Counted from the stretch's first letter, positions 17,994 through 29,922 are shown. The stretch is 64,000 nt of DNA from Gordonia sp. PDNC005 (GCF_016919385.1 NZ_CP070351.1:1612001-1676000), one strand, 5' to 3'. Notes: generated by a model from the sequence alone, not told the origin. Made by a program: numbers and translations.

Positions 17994-18935
17994 TCAGAAC
18001 GTCTTCGCCGTCGACACCGTGGACCGGGCCGCGGAGACCAGCAGGTAGGTGGCGCCGACCATGAGCAGGGCACTGCCGAACATGTGCAGGACGACCATCC
18101 ACTCGGGCAGGCCCGCGGCGTACTGGATGTAGCCGATCAGTCCCTGCAAGACGATGACACCGCCGAACGTGATCGCCGCGCGCCGCGACGGGAGCTTCGC
18201 GATGACCGTGAGCAGGATCAGTCCGATCGAGATGCCGACGAGTGTCCACACCGCGTCGACGTGCAATTGGGTGGACTGGGTGGGCTCGAGGCCATTGCGA
18301 TGCGATTTGATGTCACCCGCGTGCGGTCCGGAGCCTGTCACAACCGTCCCGAGGTAGATCGTCACCCATGTCAGTGCGTACACGACCCAGGAGGCCGCGA
18401 TCGCCAGCCGCGTGACGACGGGGGGAGCATCCGGCGCAGTGTCATGTTCGCGGGCCGGGTTGGTGTGGAACACCAGCCAGGTCGCGAGCGAGATGATCAG
18501 GACCGTCGCCAGGAAATGGAACGAGACCACCCATGGATTGAGGTTGGTGAGCACGGTGACGCCGCCGACCACAGCCTGAAGAGGTACTCCGAGAGCCACA
18601 CCGGTCGCGAGACGACGAGCGAGCCGATCCATCGGCCGGTACCGCATCGCGGCGACCCAGGCGCCCACGGCGACCACGACCAGCACCCACGTGAGCATCC
18701 GGTTTCCGAACTCGATCACGCCGTGAATGCCCATCGCCGCATGCGGGGTGAGCGACCCCGACGTGCACTGCGGCCACGTCGGGCATCCGAGACCGGAGTC
18801 GGTCACGCGGACCGCGCCGCCGGTCACGACCAGCAGGATGTTCGCGGCGAGGTTGGCGATCGCCCACCTGTACAGGAAGACGCGTGTCGGGGCGCGGAAG
18901 CCTCCCCACGACTGCGACAACGATTGAGTGCTCAT
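17994..18935 (-). CDS. ctaA: Heme A synthase
   Basis: 313 residues with about eight membrane helices, the COX15/CtaA family that oxidises heme O to heme A for aa3-type cytochrome oxidase. Landmarks are GGAVRVTDSGLGCPTWPQC near residue 40, HGVIEFGNRMLTW with a heme-ligand His, and a second half with SHRNGLEPTQSTQLHVDAVW. The paired cysteines in GCPTWPQC resemble the loop cysteines of the family. The start overlaps the preceding permease gene's stop by 4 nt, so it shares that operon. Confidence 0.94.
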   Translation of the reverse strand: MSTQSLSQSWGGFRAPTRVFLYRWAIANLAANILLVVTGGAVRVTDSGLGCPTWPQCTSGSLTPHAAMGIHGVIEFGNRMLTWVLVVVAVGAWVAAMRYRPMDRLARRLATGVALGVPLQAVVGGVTVLTNLNPWVVSFHFLATVLIISLATWLVFHTNPAREHDTAPDAPPVVTRLAIAASWVVYALTWVTIYLGTVVTGSGPHAGDIKSHRNGLEPTQSTQLHVDAVWTLVGISIGLILLTVIAKLPSRRAAITFGGVIVLQGLIGYIQYAAGLPEWMVVLHMFGSALLMVGATYLLVSAARSTVSTAKTF

Positions 18936-19735
18936 TCGAACCGGAACCACCTCACTGCGAGGGCGCCGCCGACGACGGCCCACGCCGCCAGCACGCCGAT
19001 GCCGAACAGATCAACTGAGCCCGCCAACGCCTGCGTCAACGCTTCGGTGAGTGCTCCCGAGGGGGTGCACCGTGCCGCCCAGTGGACGGCCGACGGGACG
19101 TGCTCGTCGAAGACCACAAGACTCGAGACGCCGAGCAGGACGAACCAGATCAGGTTGCCCAGAGCCAGCACCACTTCGGCTTTCATGGTGCCGCCGAGCA
19201 GAAGACCGAGCGCCGCAAAGGCGACAGTGCCGAGCACGATCACGATCGCGCCGACAGCGAGTCCGCCGATGCCGGGTCGCCATCCGAAGGCCGCGCCGAT
19301 CCCGCCGATGATCAGCGCCTGCAGGACGACGACGATGGCGACGGCCGCTGATTTGCCCGCGATGATTCCCCAGCGGGGTATCGGGGTGGCGCCGAGTCGC
19401 TTGAGTGCTCCGTAGCGGCGGTCGAAACCGACGGCGATGGCCTGGCCCGTGAACGCCGTCGACATGATGGCGACTGCGAGGATCGCAGGCACGAACGTCG
19501 TCGCTCGGGCTGCCGCGGTGTCACCCGAACCGGTGTCGATCGGCAGGATCGACAGCCCGATCAACAGGGTGATCGGAATGAACATCGTGAGCAGCAACTG
19601 TTCGCCGTTGCGCAGCAGCAGGGTCAGTTCCATCCGCGTCTGCGCCGCGAGCATGGCCATGAGCGGCGCGGGCGACGGGGCGGGCGAGAACGTGCCCGCA
19701 GGGAAGCGGTTAGGCGTGGCGGTCTGGTCGGTCAT
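18932..19735 (-). CDS. ABC-2 type exporter permease
   Basis: 267 residues from ATG 19735 (MTDQTATPNRFPAG). A Pro-rich N-terminus is followed by about six membrane helices typical of ABC-2 exporters (for example MFIPITLLIGLSIL and AVAIVVVLQALIIGGIGAAF). It overlaps both the ATPase gene upstream and ctaA downstream by 4 nt each, which makes one tightly coupled transcript. Mycobacteria have the same pair (Rv1457c-Rv1458c) beside ctaA. The substrate is not known; a role linked to heme or oxidase assembly is only suggested by position. Confidence 0.88.
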   Translation of the reverse strand: MTDQTATPNRFPAGTFSPAPSPAPLMAMLAAQTRMELTLLLRNGEQLLLTMFIPITLLIGLSILPIDTGSGDTAAARATTFVPAILAVAIMSTAFTGQAIAVGFDRRYGALKRLGATPIPRWGIIAGKSAAVAIVVVLQALIIGGIGAAFGWRPGIGGLAVGAIVIVLGTVAFAALGLLLGGTMKAEVVLALGNLIWFVLLGVSSLVVFDEHVPSAVHWAARCTPSGALTEALTQALAGSVDLFGIGVLAAWAVVGGALAVRWFRFE

Positions 19736-20667
19736 GCACGCACCTCGCGGCCGGTGAGCTCCAGGAACACGTCCTGCAGAGAATTGGTGTCCACCGCGAG
19801 GCCCGTCACGAGCACATCGTGCTCGGCACACCACGCGGTGACGACAGCGACGATGCGGGGAGTGATGTCGCCCGCGACGAGGACGTCGCCCGCGGGTGTG
19901 CGCTTGCACGAATAGCCGTCGGGCAGCGAGGTCTCCAACGCTGACTCGTCGAGCCCGTCCGCGGTGACACGCAGTTGGCCCTCGGCGTCGCGTCGCACCA
20001 GGTCGGCGGGCGTCCCGGACGCGACGACCCGACCGCGGTCGACGATCACGATGCGGTCAGCGAGCTCCTCGGCCTCATCCAGATGATGGGTGGTCAGCAG
20101 GACCGAAACCCCATCCGACTTGAGACGGTTGATGAGCTCCCAGACCATGATGCGGGCGTGAGCGTCGAGACCTGCCGTCGGCTCGTCCAGAAACACAAGT
20201 TCAGGGCGGCCGACGAGTGCACAGGCCAGGGACAGGCGCTGCTGCTGTCCGCCCGACAGCCTCCGGAAAGGAGTGGCTGCCACGTCGGCGATGCCGAGCA
20301 CGTCCATCAACCAGTCGGGATCGATCGGATCGGCGCTGTACGACGCGCACAGACGCAGCATCTCGGCGGCCTTCGCCCCGGGGTATGCGCCTCCGCCCTG
20401 CAACATGACGCCGATTCGGCTGCGGAGCGCGTCGTTGTCGGCGATCGGATCAAGACCGAGGACCGCGACTCGGCCTGAATCCGGGGTACCGAATCCTTCG
20501 CAGATCTCGACGGTCGTCGTCTTCCCTGCACCGTTCGGGCCGAGGAGTGCGAGGACCTCCCCGGTATGGAGTTCGAGGTCGAGGCCGTCGACGGCGACGA
20601 CGTCGTCGAACCGTTTGACCAGCCCACTGATGCTCAGGGCTACGGAGGAGACTGACGGTTCGGGCAC
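19732..20667 (-). CDS. ABC-2 type exporter ATP-binding protein
   Basis: 311 residues from a GTG. It has Walker A GPNGAGKTTTVEICEG, signature RLSGGQQQRLSLACAL, Walker B LVFLDEPTAGLD and the switch His in LLTTHHLDEAEELADR. The ~80-residue C-terminal extension is characteristic of drug/heme exporter-type ATPases. It begins the operon with the permease and ctaA. The gap to mptB upstream is 63 nt on the same strand, so read-through from mptB is possible. Confidence 0.9.
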   Translation of the reverse strand: MPEPSVSSVALSISGLVKRFDDVVAVDGLDLELHTGEVLALLGPNGAGKTTTVEICEGFGTPDSGRVAVLGLDPIADNDALRSRIGVMLQGGGAYPGAKAAEMLRLCASYSADPIDPDWLMDVLGIADVAATPFRRLSGGQQQRLSLACALVGRPELVFLDEPTAGLDAHARIMVWELINRLKSDGVSVLLTTHHLDEAEELADRIVIVDRGRVVASGTPADLVRRDAEGQLRVTADGLDESALETSLPDGYSCKRTPAGDVLVAGDITPRIVAVVTAWCAEHDVLVTGLAVDTNSLQDVFLELTGREVRA

Positions 20668-20730
20668 GCCTGCCAGCCTAAGCCAGGCGCGGCCCGCGAA
20701 CGGTGCCGGGTGCGACCGAGGCGGCGTGTG

Positions 20731-22497
20731 TCACACCTTGTGTCGGCGGCGGTTGATCCAGACGCGAATCGGACTGTCGATGAAGAACGCGGTGGCCGCC
20801 ACACCGACCATCAGAACTCCCGTGGCCAGTCCCTGCGCGACAGTCAGGGGCGGAGTGTCCGAGCTCGTCGGCATGACCACTACGGACATGATCCCGGAGA
20901 TGATCACGGTTCCGAGGCGGAACCAACGGGTAGTGGCCCAAGCGGCAAGCGGAATGATCGCCCACAAGAGGTACCAGGCCTGCACGAACGGGAAGAACAC
21001 CACGAAGGTCGCCATCGCGATGCCGAGGCCGCCGAGTGCGTGGACACGACCTGCGAGGCACGCGAGCAGCCAACGGATCACGAAGACTCCCGCGATCACC
21101 TGCCCGATCGGTCGTGCGATGTCGAGGATGGCCTGTGTCTGCTCGCCGAGCCCGAGCCACAGTCCAACACGACCGGAGACGACGCCGAGCAGAGTCGGCA
21201 TGGACATCCAGGAGCGGACGATTCCTCCGGTACTGAGAGTGCCCGTCCATCCGAAGCCGAGACCGGTCGCGGTGCCGATGCCGCCGATCACGATCGCCGA
21301 CACCGCCAGGAGGATCGACGCCGACTTGGTGAGGGCGACGATCGATGTCTTCGATCTAGTCCACCATTGGCCGATCGGGGCGTGTCTCAAAGCGGGGAGA
21401 GTGGCACCCCACCGCCTGGCGAGGGCGATTCCGATGAAGCCGAGGGCGAGCATCGACGCGACCTTGATCATGGCCGACGCCGCGATCAGGGCCGCGCCTC
21501 CGATCAGAATCCAGCCGGCTCGGGACGGCAGGGGTCCGGACGGCCGCCGCAACGCGTCGGAGCCTTCGATTGCCCGGAAGCACAACTCCATGCCGACGAG
21601 CATCATGCCCAGCATCAGCGACTCGTTGTGGATGCCGCCGACCAGGTGAAGGATCAGGAGCGGGTTGAGAGCTCCGATCCAGAGAGCCGCAACCGTAGAC
21701 ACACCGCAGCGGCGTGCGAGGCGCGGGAGAGCCCACACGATCATCGCGACGCCGGCCAACGCGATCAGTCGATGCAAGAGAACGGCGGCAGTGATGTTGT
21801 CGCCGGTCAGGGCCGTGACGTGTTCGCCGATCCACAGGAACAGGGGGCCGTACGGCGCAGGCGTGTCTTTCCACAAGTTCGGGACGGACAGTGTCAGGGG
21901 ATGATCGACGCCCAGCCCGCGCATCGGGCTGTAGGTGTACGGGTCCATGCCCTTGTACGCGATCGCGCTCTGTGCGAGATACGAGTACACGTCCTTGCTG
22001 AGCAGCGGCGGCGCAAGGAGAAGGGGAGTGATCCACATGATGAGTGTGGTGTCGGCCTGTCTGCGCGACATGCGCCGCGCAGGGCTCCGGCCCTCCGCCA
22101 CTTCGACGGAGAACCTGCCGATCGCGTATCGGCCGAGCAGGAGCCACGCGACGACGAGCATCATCATCCCGCCGATGGAGACGGTCAACGCCGTCGAGTA
22201 CATGCGAGACGGGAGCGACAGGATTCGGGTGCCGACGATCGGGTTCTGCAGCACCGGGAGCATGCCCGTGCCGAGCGACCCGATGAGGATCAGGACTGTG
22301 CCCGTCGTCCCGAAGAGTTGAATTCGTCGCAGACGATTGTTCTCGTACGCGTTGAGGGGTCCGACTTCGGCCTCGTCGTCGTGCATCCGAGCGAGTCGAG
22401 AGCCGTAGTCGCCGGTGTCGTCGACGGAACGCTCGACGGGCGGCTTGGCCAGGCCCAGATAATCGAGGCCGCGGCGCAACAGGGGGAGTTCCGGCAC
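20731..22497 (-). CDS. mptB: Polyprenol-phosphomannose-dependent alpha-1,6-mannosyltransferase
   Basis: 588 residues, GTG start. A GT-C type integral membrane glycosyltransferase with about 13-15 helices and, after the first helix pair, a conserved extracytoplasmic loop region (SKDVYSYLAQSAIAYKGMDP, with the acidic residue typical of the GT-C first loop). MptB uses polyprenol-phosphate-mannose to build the mannan core of lipomannan and lipoarabinomannan. Placement next to the exporter and sufR matches Rv1459c. The last residues are basic (RVWINRRRHKV). Confidence 0.87.
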   Translation of the reverse strand: MPELPLLRRGLDYLGLAKPPVERSVDDTGDYGSRLARMHDDEAEVGPLNAYENNRLRRIQLFGTTGTVLILIGSLGTGMLPVLQNPIVGTRILSLPSRMYSTALTVSIGGMMMLVVAWLLLGRYAIGRFSVEVAEGRSPARRMSRRQADTTLIMWITPLLLAPPLLSKDVYSYLAQSAIAYKGMDPYTYSPMRGLGVDHPLTLSVPNLWKDTPAPYGPLFLWIGEHVTALTGDNITAAVLLHRLIALAGVAMIVWALPRLARRCGVSTVAALWIGALNPLLILHLVGGIHNESLMLGMMLVGMELCFRAIEGSDALRRPSGPLPSRAGWILIGGAALIAASAMIKVASMLALGFIGIALARRWGATLPALRHAPIGQWWTRSKTSIVALTKSASILLAVSAIVIGGIGTATGLGFGWTGTLSTGGIVRSWMSMPTLLGVVSGRVGLWLGLGEQTQAILDIARPIGQVIAGVFVIRWLLACLAGRVHALGGLGIAMATFVVFFPFVQAWYLLWAIIPLAAWATTRWFRLGTVIISGIMSVVVMPTSSDTPPLTVAQGLATGVLMVGVAATAFFIDSPIRVWINRRRHKV

Positions 22498-22612
22498 AGA
22501 ACGACTGTAGCGGCCCGGTGCCCGGCGTTCGGCGAGGGCGGGTGAACGTCCGCGGGTTCCGCGGCGTGGAGGCTTAGGTCACCCTTGCTGGTAGAGGGGA
22601 ATCAATTAAGAC

Positions 22613-22627
22613 ACACTTGTGTTGTGA
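22613..22627 (+). promoter_or_regulatory. SufR operator, ACACT-N5-TGTGA
   Basis: The 15-nt element ACACT-TGTGT-TGTGA lies directly before the sufR ATG at 22633. It equals the inverted-repeat motif reported, as I recall, for mycobacterial SufR at its own operon. It overlaps an alternative GTG start at 22624. A second, partly overlapping palindrome ACACA-CT-TGTGT is centred in the same place. It should let apo- or holo-SufR repress sufR-sufT transcription. Confidence 0.7.
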
Positions 22628-22632
22628 AAAGC

Positions 22633-23400
22633 ATGACCGACTCGAAGCAGCTGCCGTGGCAGCAGCACGCGGACGGGCCTGGCGCAGACGGCCAGACCCG
22701 AGCCGCAGTCGTGTCTTTGCTGGTCGACGAGGGGCCGATGACGGCGAGTGATATCGCCGAACGTCTCGGGATCAGTCCCGCCGGCGTTCGACGCCACCTC
22801 GACAACCTCACCGAGTCCGGCGACGTCGACATTGCGCCCGCCGGATTCAACAAGGGCGGCCGAGGTCGCCCCGCCAAGTGGTTCCAGCTGACCCCGACAG
22901 GTCGCGGCAAGCTGCGTCACGCCTACGATGATCTCGCCGGAGCGGCCATCCGCTCGCTGCGCGACATCGCAGGTCAGGAAGCAGTCGAGACGTTCGCACG
23001 TGATCGTGTGAACGGCATCGTCGCGAAGGTTCAGCCCGTCCGTGAGTCCGGCTCGGTCATCGCGACCGTCGACCAGATCGCAGACGCGCTGACCGGTGCG
23101 GGATACTCGGCAGACACCCGGCAGGTCGGAAACGGCGTGCAGATCTGCCAGCACCACTGCCCGGTGGCGCACGTCGCCGCGGAGTTCCCGGAACTGTGCG
23201 AAGCGGAGACAGCGGCCTTCACCGAACTGCTCGGCACCCATGTTCAACGTCTGGCGACGATCGCCAACGGCGATTGTGTCTGCAGCACGCACGTGCCGGT
23301 CAACACAGTCGCCGCCACGGCGCTCAAGAACACGTCAGACCCGAAGGCGGACGCTCAGCCCGGCGCCGCCGACAACCCCGATGGAAAGGTCCCCCGATGA
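22633..23400 (+). CDS. sufR: Fe-S cluster-binding transcriptional repressor of the SUF operon
   Basis: 255 residues from the ATG at 22633 ([15 protein letters not shown]). An N-terminal winged helix-turn-helix ([24 protein letters not shown], about residues 37-60) is followed by a C-terminal domain with cysteines in [21 protein letters not shown] and GDCVCSTHV that can hold a [4Fe-4S] cluster. SufR represses the suf operon according to cluster status. The gene heads the operon, and its stop overlaps the sufB start (ATGA). A GTG at 22624 is an alternative start but lies inside the operator. Confidence 0.93.
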   Translation: MTDSKQLPWQQHADGPGADGQTRAAVVSLLVDEGPMTASDIAERLGISPAGVRRHLDNLTESGDVDIAPAGFNKGGRGRPAKWFQLTPTGRGKLRHAYDDLAGAAIRSLRDIAGQEAVETFARDRVNGIVAKVQPVRESGSVIATVDQIADALTGAGYSADTRQVGNGVQICQHHCPVAHVAAEFPELCEAETAAFTELLGTHVQRLATIANGDCVCSTHVPVNTVAATALKNTSDPKADAQPGAADNPDGKVPR

Positions 23401-24836
23401 CGGTCACCGATCCCGCCGCACCGCAGCAGCTGTCCCAGGAAGAGACGATCGCTTCCTTCGACCGCTACGGTTACGGCTGGTCAGACAGCGACGACGCAGG
23501 CGCCGCCGCTCAGCGCGGTCTGTCCGAGGCTGTCGTCCGCGACATCTCGTCGAAGAAGAACGAGCCGGAGTGGATGCTGGAACAGCGCCTCAAGGCTCTG
23601 CGCATCTTCGACAAGAAGCCGATGCCCAGTTGGGGCGGCGACTTGTCGGGCATCGACTTCGACAACATCAAGTACTTCGTGCGCTCCACGGAGAAGCAGG
23701 CGGAATCGTGGGAAGACCTCCCCGAGGACATCAAGAACACCTACGACAAGCTCGGCATCCCGGAGGCGGAGAAGCAGCGTCTCGTCGCAGGCGTCGCCGC
23801 GCAGTACGAGTCCGAGGTCGTTTACCACCAGATCCGCGAGGACCTGGAGGAGAAGGGTGTCATCTTCCTCGACACCGACAGCGGTCTGCGCGAGCACCCG
23901 GAACTGTTCCAGGAGTACTTCGGCAGCGTGATCCCCGCAGGCGACAACAAGTTCTCTGCGCTGAACACCTCCGTGTGGTCGGGCGGATCGTTCATCTATG
24001 TGCCGAAGGGTGTCCACGTCGACATCCCGCTGCAGGCGTACTTCCGCATCAACACCGAGAACATGGGCCAGTTCGAGCGGACGTTGATCATCGTCGACGA
24101 GGACGCTTACGTCCATTACGTCGAGGGCTGCACCGCTCCGATCTACAAGTCCGACTCACTGCACTCGGCCGTCGTCGAGATCATCGTGAAGAAGGGCGGA
24201 CGTTGCCGCTACACGACGATCCAGAACTGGTCGAACAACGTGTACAACCTGGTCACCAAGCGTGCCAAGGCCGAGGCCGGCGCGACGATGGAATGGGTCG
24301 ACGGCAACATCGGTTCGAAGGTCACCATGAAGTACCCGGCAGTGTGGCTCACCGGTGAGCACGCCAAGGGCGAGGTGCTCTCGGTGGCGTTCGCGGGCGA
24401 AGGCCAGCACCAGGACACCGGATCGAAGATGGTTCACCTCGCGCCGTACACCTCGAGCAACATCGTCTCGAAGTCGGTGGCACGTGGCGGTGGGCGCTCG
24501 TCGTACCGCGGCCTGATCAAGGTGAACCCCGGCGCACACGGCAGCCGCTCCACGGTTCAGTGTGACGCGCTGCTGGTCGACCAGATCAGCCGCAGTGACA
24601 CCTACCCGTACGTCGACATCCGTGAGGATGACGTGACGATGGGACACGAGGCGACAGTCTCGAAGGTCAGCGACGATCAGCTGTTCTACCTGATGAGTCG
24701 CGGACTCACGGAGACCGAGGCGATGGCGATGGTGGTCCGCGGATTCGTGGAGCCGATCGCCAAGGAACTCCCGATGGAGTACGCACTCGAGCTCAACCGG
24801 CTCATCGAACTGCAGATGGAAGGATCGGTCGGCTGA
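23397..24836 (+). CDS. sufB: Fe-S cluster assembly scaffold SufB
   Basis: 479 residues starting [16 protein letters not shown]. SufB is the scaffold of the SufBC2D complex that assembles iron-sulfur clusters in the cytosol. Conserved blocks are [46 protein letters not shown] and the C-terminal [18 protein letters not shown]. The M. tuberculosis SufB carries an intein; the uninterrupted 479-residue length shows none here. Starts by overlap with sufR and ends by overlap with sufD. Confidence 0.96.
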   Translation: MTVTDPAAPQQLSQEETIASFDRYGYGWSDSDDAGAAAQRGLSEAVVRDISSKKNEPEWMLEQRLKALRIFDKKPMPSWGGDLSGIDFDNIKYFVRSTEKQAESWEDLPEDIKNTYDKLGIPEAEKQRLVAGVAAQYESEVVYHQIREDLEEKGVIFLDTDSGLREHPELFQEYFGSVIPAGDNKFSALNTSVWSGGSFIYVPKGVHVDIPLQAYFRINTENMGQFERTLIIVDEDAYVHYVEGCTAPIYKSDSLHSAVVEIIVKKGGRCRYTTIQNWSNNVYNLVTKRAKAEAGATMEWVDGNIGSKVTMKYPAVWLTGEHAKGEVLSVAFAGEGQHQDTGSKMVHLAPYTSSNIVSKSVARGGGRSSYRGLIKVNPGAHGSRSTVQCDALLVDQISRSDTYPYVDIREDDVTMGHEATVSKVSDDQLFYLMSRGLTETEAMAMVVRGFVEPIAKELPMEYALELNRLIELQMEGSVG

Positions 24837-26023
24837 TGGCAGACCTCGAGACCACCGCTCCCGGCGCCGGCACAGGAAGCGTCGTCGTCAACAAGGGCGA
24901 GATGTTCAGCTCATTCGACGTCAACGCGTTCGAGGTGCCCGCCCAGCGTGAAGAGGCGTGGCGTTTCACCCCGTTCCGACGACTACGCGGACTGCACGAC
25001 GGCTCTGCGACGGCTACTGCGTCGGTCGATTACGCGGTCACCGAATCGGTCGACGGCGTGACCGTCGAGACCGTCGGACGCGACGACGAGCGTCTCGGAC
25101 GCGGGGGAGTGCCGTTCGACCGGATCGCCGCGCAGGCGTACTCGTCGTTCACGTCGGCCACCGTGATAACGGTGGCAAAAGAGGCGCAGGTCGCCGAACC
25201 GCTGTTCATCACCTTCGACGGCCCGGGTGAGGGCGACGTCGCGTACGCGCACCTCCAGATCCACGCCGAGCCGTTCTCCAAGGCAGTGATCGTCCTCGAT
25301 CAGCGTGGGAGCGGGACCATCGGTGAGAACGTCGAGTTCGTCGTCGACGACAGCGCGCACCTCACCGTCGTGAACGTCCACGACTGGGCCGACGACGCCG
25401 TCCACGTCGCAGCGCACCACATCTCGGTGGGACGAGACGCGGTCATCCGGCACTTCGCGGTGAGCCTCGGCGGCAACCTGGTCCGCCTCTCGCCCCGAGT
25501 CCAGTACCGTGCTCCGGGCGGCGACGCCGAGCTGTGGGGCCTGTACTTCGCGGACGCAGGCCAACATCTCGAACAGCGTCTGCTCGTCGATCACTCGGCG
25601 CCGCACTGCCGTTCCCATGTCACGTACAAGGGAGCGCTGCAGGGCGACCCCTCGGGTGACAAGCGCGGTGAAGCTCACACGGTGTGGATCGGCGACGTGC
25701 TGATCCGTCCGACGGCCGAGGGCACCGACACGTACGAGCTGAACCGCAATCTGGTGCTCACCGACAACGCGCGCGCCGACTCGGTTCCCAACCTGGAGAT
25801 CGAGACCGGTGAGATCGTCGGTGCCGGACACGCCAGCGCGACCGGTCGATTCGACGACGAGCAGCTCTTCTACCTGCAGTCACGCGGCATTCCGGAGGAC
25901 CAGGCCCGTCGTTTGGTGATCCGCGGCTTCTTCGGCGAAGTGCTTGCCAAGATCGCCGTTCCCGAACTCCGCGAGCGACTCGAGGCGGCGATCGAAGCCG
26001 AACTCGAGACCGCAGGCGCCTGA
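24836..26023 (+). CDS. sufD: Fe-S cluster assembly protein SufD
   Basis: 395 residues. SufD is the paralogous partner of SufB in the SufBC2D scaffold. The right-handed beta-helix core and the C-terminal pattern FYLQSRGIPEDQARRLVIRGFFGEVL are typical. Its ATG shares a base with the sufB stop (TGATG), so translation is coupled. A 49-nt gap with an AAGGA ribosome-binding site separates it from sufC. Confidence 0.95.
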   Translation: MADLETTAPGAGTGSVVVNKGEMFSSFDVNAFEVPAQREEAWRFTPFRRLRGLHDGSATATASVDYAVTESVDGVTVETVGRDDERLGRGGVPFDRIAAQAYSSFTSATVITVAKEAQVAEPLFITFDGPGEGDVAYAHLQIHAEPFSKAVIVLDQRGSGTIGENVEFVVDDSAHLTVVNVHDWADDAVHVAAHHISVGRDAVIRHFAVSLGGNLVRLSPRVQYRAPGGDAELWGLYFADAGQHLEQRLLVDHSAPHCRSHVTYKGALQGDPSGDKRGEAHTVWIGDVLIRPTAEGTDTYELNRNLVLTDNARADSVPNLEIETGEIVGAGHASATGRFDDEQLFYLQSRGIPEDQARRLVIRGFFGEVLAKIAVPELRERLEAAIEAELETAGA

Positions 26024-26072
26024 GCGCCTTCGCCCCACAGACACACATTCTTACGAAGGAACTTCACTTCAC

Positions 26073-28127
<2,055 letters not shown>

Positions 28128-28128
<1 letters not shown>

Positions 28129-28577
28129 TGCGGATGGAGCAGATGTACCAGGACGTGATCCTGGACCACTACAAGCACCCGCACGGGCGTGGACTCCGTG
28201 ATCCGTTCGACGCGGAAGTGCACCACGTCAACCCGACGTGCGGGGACGAGATCACCCTGCGCGTCTCGGTGGTCGACGGCGAGGTCGCCGACGTCTCGTA
28301 TGACGGCCAGGGCTGCTCGATCTCGCAGGCGTCGACGTCGGTGCTGTTCGATCAGATCGTCGGATTGAGTGTCCCTGACGCGATGACCGCGCTCGACTCG
28401 TTCAACACGATGATGACGTCGCGTGGGCAGGACGAGGGCGATGAAGACCTGATCGGCGACGGCATAGCCTTCGCCGGCGTGAGCAAGTACCCGGCACGCG
28501 TCAAATGTGCGCTGCTCGGGTGGATGGCGTTCAAGGACGCGGTCGCCCAGACCGTGGCCGGACAGACTGGAGCGTGA
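28128..28577 (+). CDS. sufU: Zinc-dependent sulfurtransferase SufU
   Basis: 149 residues if the GTG overlapping the sufS stop (TAGTG) is used, or 147 from the ATG at 28134. The IscU-like protein has the three zinc-ligand cysteines in NPTCGDE, YDGQGCSISQ and VKCALLGW, together with the extra segment between the second and third that marks SufU. In the Firmicutes and Actinobacteria SufU relays sulfur from SufS to SufB. The gene order SufS-SufU is conserved. Confidence 0.94.
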
Positions 28578-28581
28578 ACCG

Positions 28582-28920
28582 ATGACCGATACCGTGACGA
28601 CCTCGCTGCCGAGCGAGGACGACGTCGAAGAGGCGATGCGCGACGTCGTCGACCCGGAACTGGGGATCAACGTCGTCGATCTGGGGCTGGTGTACGGCTT
28701 CGAGATCAACGACGAGGCGGCGGTCCGCCTGGACATGACGTTGACCTCGCCCGCGTGCCCGCTGACCGACGTGATCGAGGATCAGACGCGGAACGCACTG
28801 GTCTCGAGCGGTCTGTGCACCGACGTGGAGATCAACTGGGTGTGGATTCCCGCATGGGGTCCGGACAAGATCACCGACGACGGTCGCGAGCAGCTGCGAG
28901 CCCTCGGCTTCACCGTCTGA
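28582..28920 (+). CDS. sufT: Fe-S maturation factor SufT (MIP18/DUF59 family)
   Basis: 112 residues starting MTDTVTTSLPSEDDVEEAM. The DUF59 fold is marked by DVVDPELGINVVDLGLVYG and TSPACPLTDVIEDQ, which holds the conserved Cys. SufT supports maturation of Fe-S proteins under high demand. It lies 4 nt after sufU and is the last gene of the SUF operon; the following 145 nt contain no gene and no clear terminator. Confidence 0.92.
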   Translation: MTDTVTTSLPSEDDVEEAMRDVVDPELGINVVDLGLVYGFEINDEAAVRLDMTLTSPACPLTDVIEDQTRNALVSSGLCTDVEINWVWIPAWGPDKITDDGREQLRALGFTV

Positions 28921-29065
28921 CGGGCACAGAACCCGCCGGTAGGCGCAGAATCGTGCCGATGAATCCCATTCAGCGGGCATGAATCGTCGGGTGGATCACG
29001 TTTGGTGCAAACATGTGAGGCGCGTCATAACGTCGCTCTGATCAAGCCCCGAAGGAATCCTCCCC

Positions 29066-29857
29066 ATGATCCATCAGAAGTCACTCCGCGCCCGCCTGGG
29101 CGCAGTTGTCATAGCTGCGGCCACTGCGGCATGTGTCGCGGCAGTCGTGCCGGCTGCGTCCGCGAAGGCGGCGCCCGAGCTCACGATCACATTCGTCCGG
29201 CACGCCGAATCGGCGGGCAACGCGTCGGGCCTCGTCGACACCAAGACTCCTGGCCCTGCGCTGACCGACCTCGGCCGAACGCAGGCCCGTCAGGTCGCCG
29301 TGCTGCTCGAGGACCGCAAGTTCGACGGAGTGTTCGCCTCGCGCATGATCCGTACCCAGCAGACTGCGGCGCCATTGGCCCGCAAGCTGTTCAAGCATCC
29401 TGTGGTCCTTCCCGGCATCCACGAGATCCTGGCGGGCGACTACGAGGGCACTCCGGAGCGTGACGCGCCGGCCGGATACATGCTCGCACCGCAGCAGTGG
29501 CTGCGTGGTGACCTCACTGCCCGGATCCCCGGCGCCGAGAGCGGCACGGAGTTCAAGGCCCGATTCACCGATTCGATCGAGACCGTTGTGAAGGCGCACA
29601 AGAAGAACGCCGTGGTCTTCTCGCACGGCGCGACCATCATGTTCGGCACCATCCTCGCGTCGACCAATGGTCGCGAGTACATGGCACGGCTCGGCACTGA
29701 CTACATGCGGAACGTCGGTCGAGTGGTGCTGAAGGGCAACCCGACCGACGGCTGGCGGATCACGGAGTGGGTCGGCAATCCGACGCTTCCGAGTGTTCCG
29801 GACTGCATCTCGACCGGATCGATGATGATCGATCCGTCGTCGCTGGCTCCGTGCTGA
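29066..29857 (+). CDS. Secreted histidine phosphatase superfamily protein
   Basis: 263 residues. A signal peptide is visible (Arg/Lys n-region, hydrophobic core, then ASA-KAAPE cleavage near residue 33-36). The mature protein is a phosphoglycerate-mutase-like phosphatase with the catalytic RHAE motif (about residues 45-48), the second His in VVFSHGATIMFG and MIRTQQTAAPLA. Substrate unknown. AAGGA precedes the ATG. A candidate promoter TTGGTG (29002) and TAACGT (29028) lies upstream. It is monocistronic and ends at a hairpin shared with the converging regulator gene. Confidence 0.85.
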   Translation: MIHQKSLRARLGAVVIAAATAACVAAVVPAASAKAAPELTITFVRHAESAGNASGLVDTKTPGPALTDLGRTQARQVAVLLEDRKFDGVFASRMIRTQQTAAPLARKLFKHPVVLPGIHEILAGDYEGTPERDAPAGYMLAPQQWLRGDLTARIPGAESGTEFKARFTDSIETVVKAHKKNAVVFSHGATIMFGTILASTNGREYMARLGTDYMRNVGRVVLKGNPTDGWRITEWVGNPTLPSVPDCISTGSMMIDPSSLAPC

Positions 29858-29884
29858 GCTGAGGTACCTCACTCCGTTCGATGC

Positions 29885-29922
29885 GCGCGCATCTCACCTC
29901 TGGTCGGCGGTGAGGTGCGCGC
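29885..29922 (+). terminator. Hairpin terminator between convergent genes
   Basis: A 14-bp stem with one G-T wobble (GCGCGCATCTCACC against GGTGAGGTGCGCGC) and a 10-nt loop. It overlaps the stop codon of the minus-strand regulator gene at 29894 and follows the phosphatase gene by 27 nt. No U-tract. Confidence 0.5.

Noticed and set aside
20710..22545. Plus-strand open frame of 611 codons opposite mptB
   Set aside because: Charged, His/Arg/Gln-rich product without motif, opposite a multi-helix mannosyltransferase; shadow.
22573..22590. TTAGGT-like sequence before sufR as an IdeR iron box
   Set aside because: Only the left half-site fits; the right half lacks the expected CTAACCTAA pattern.
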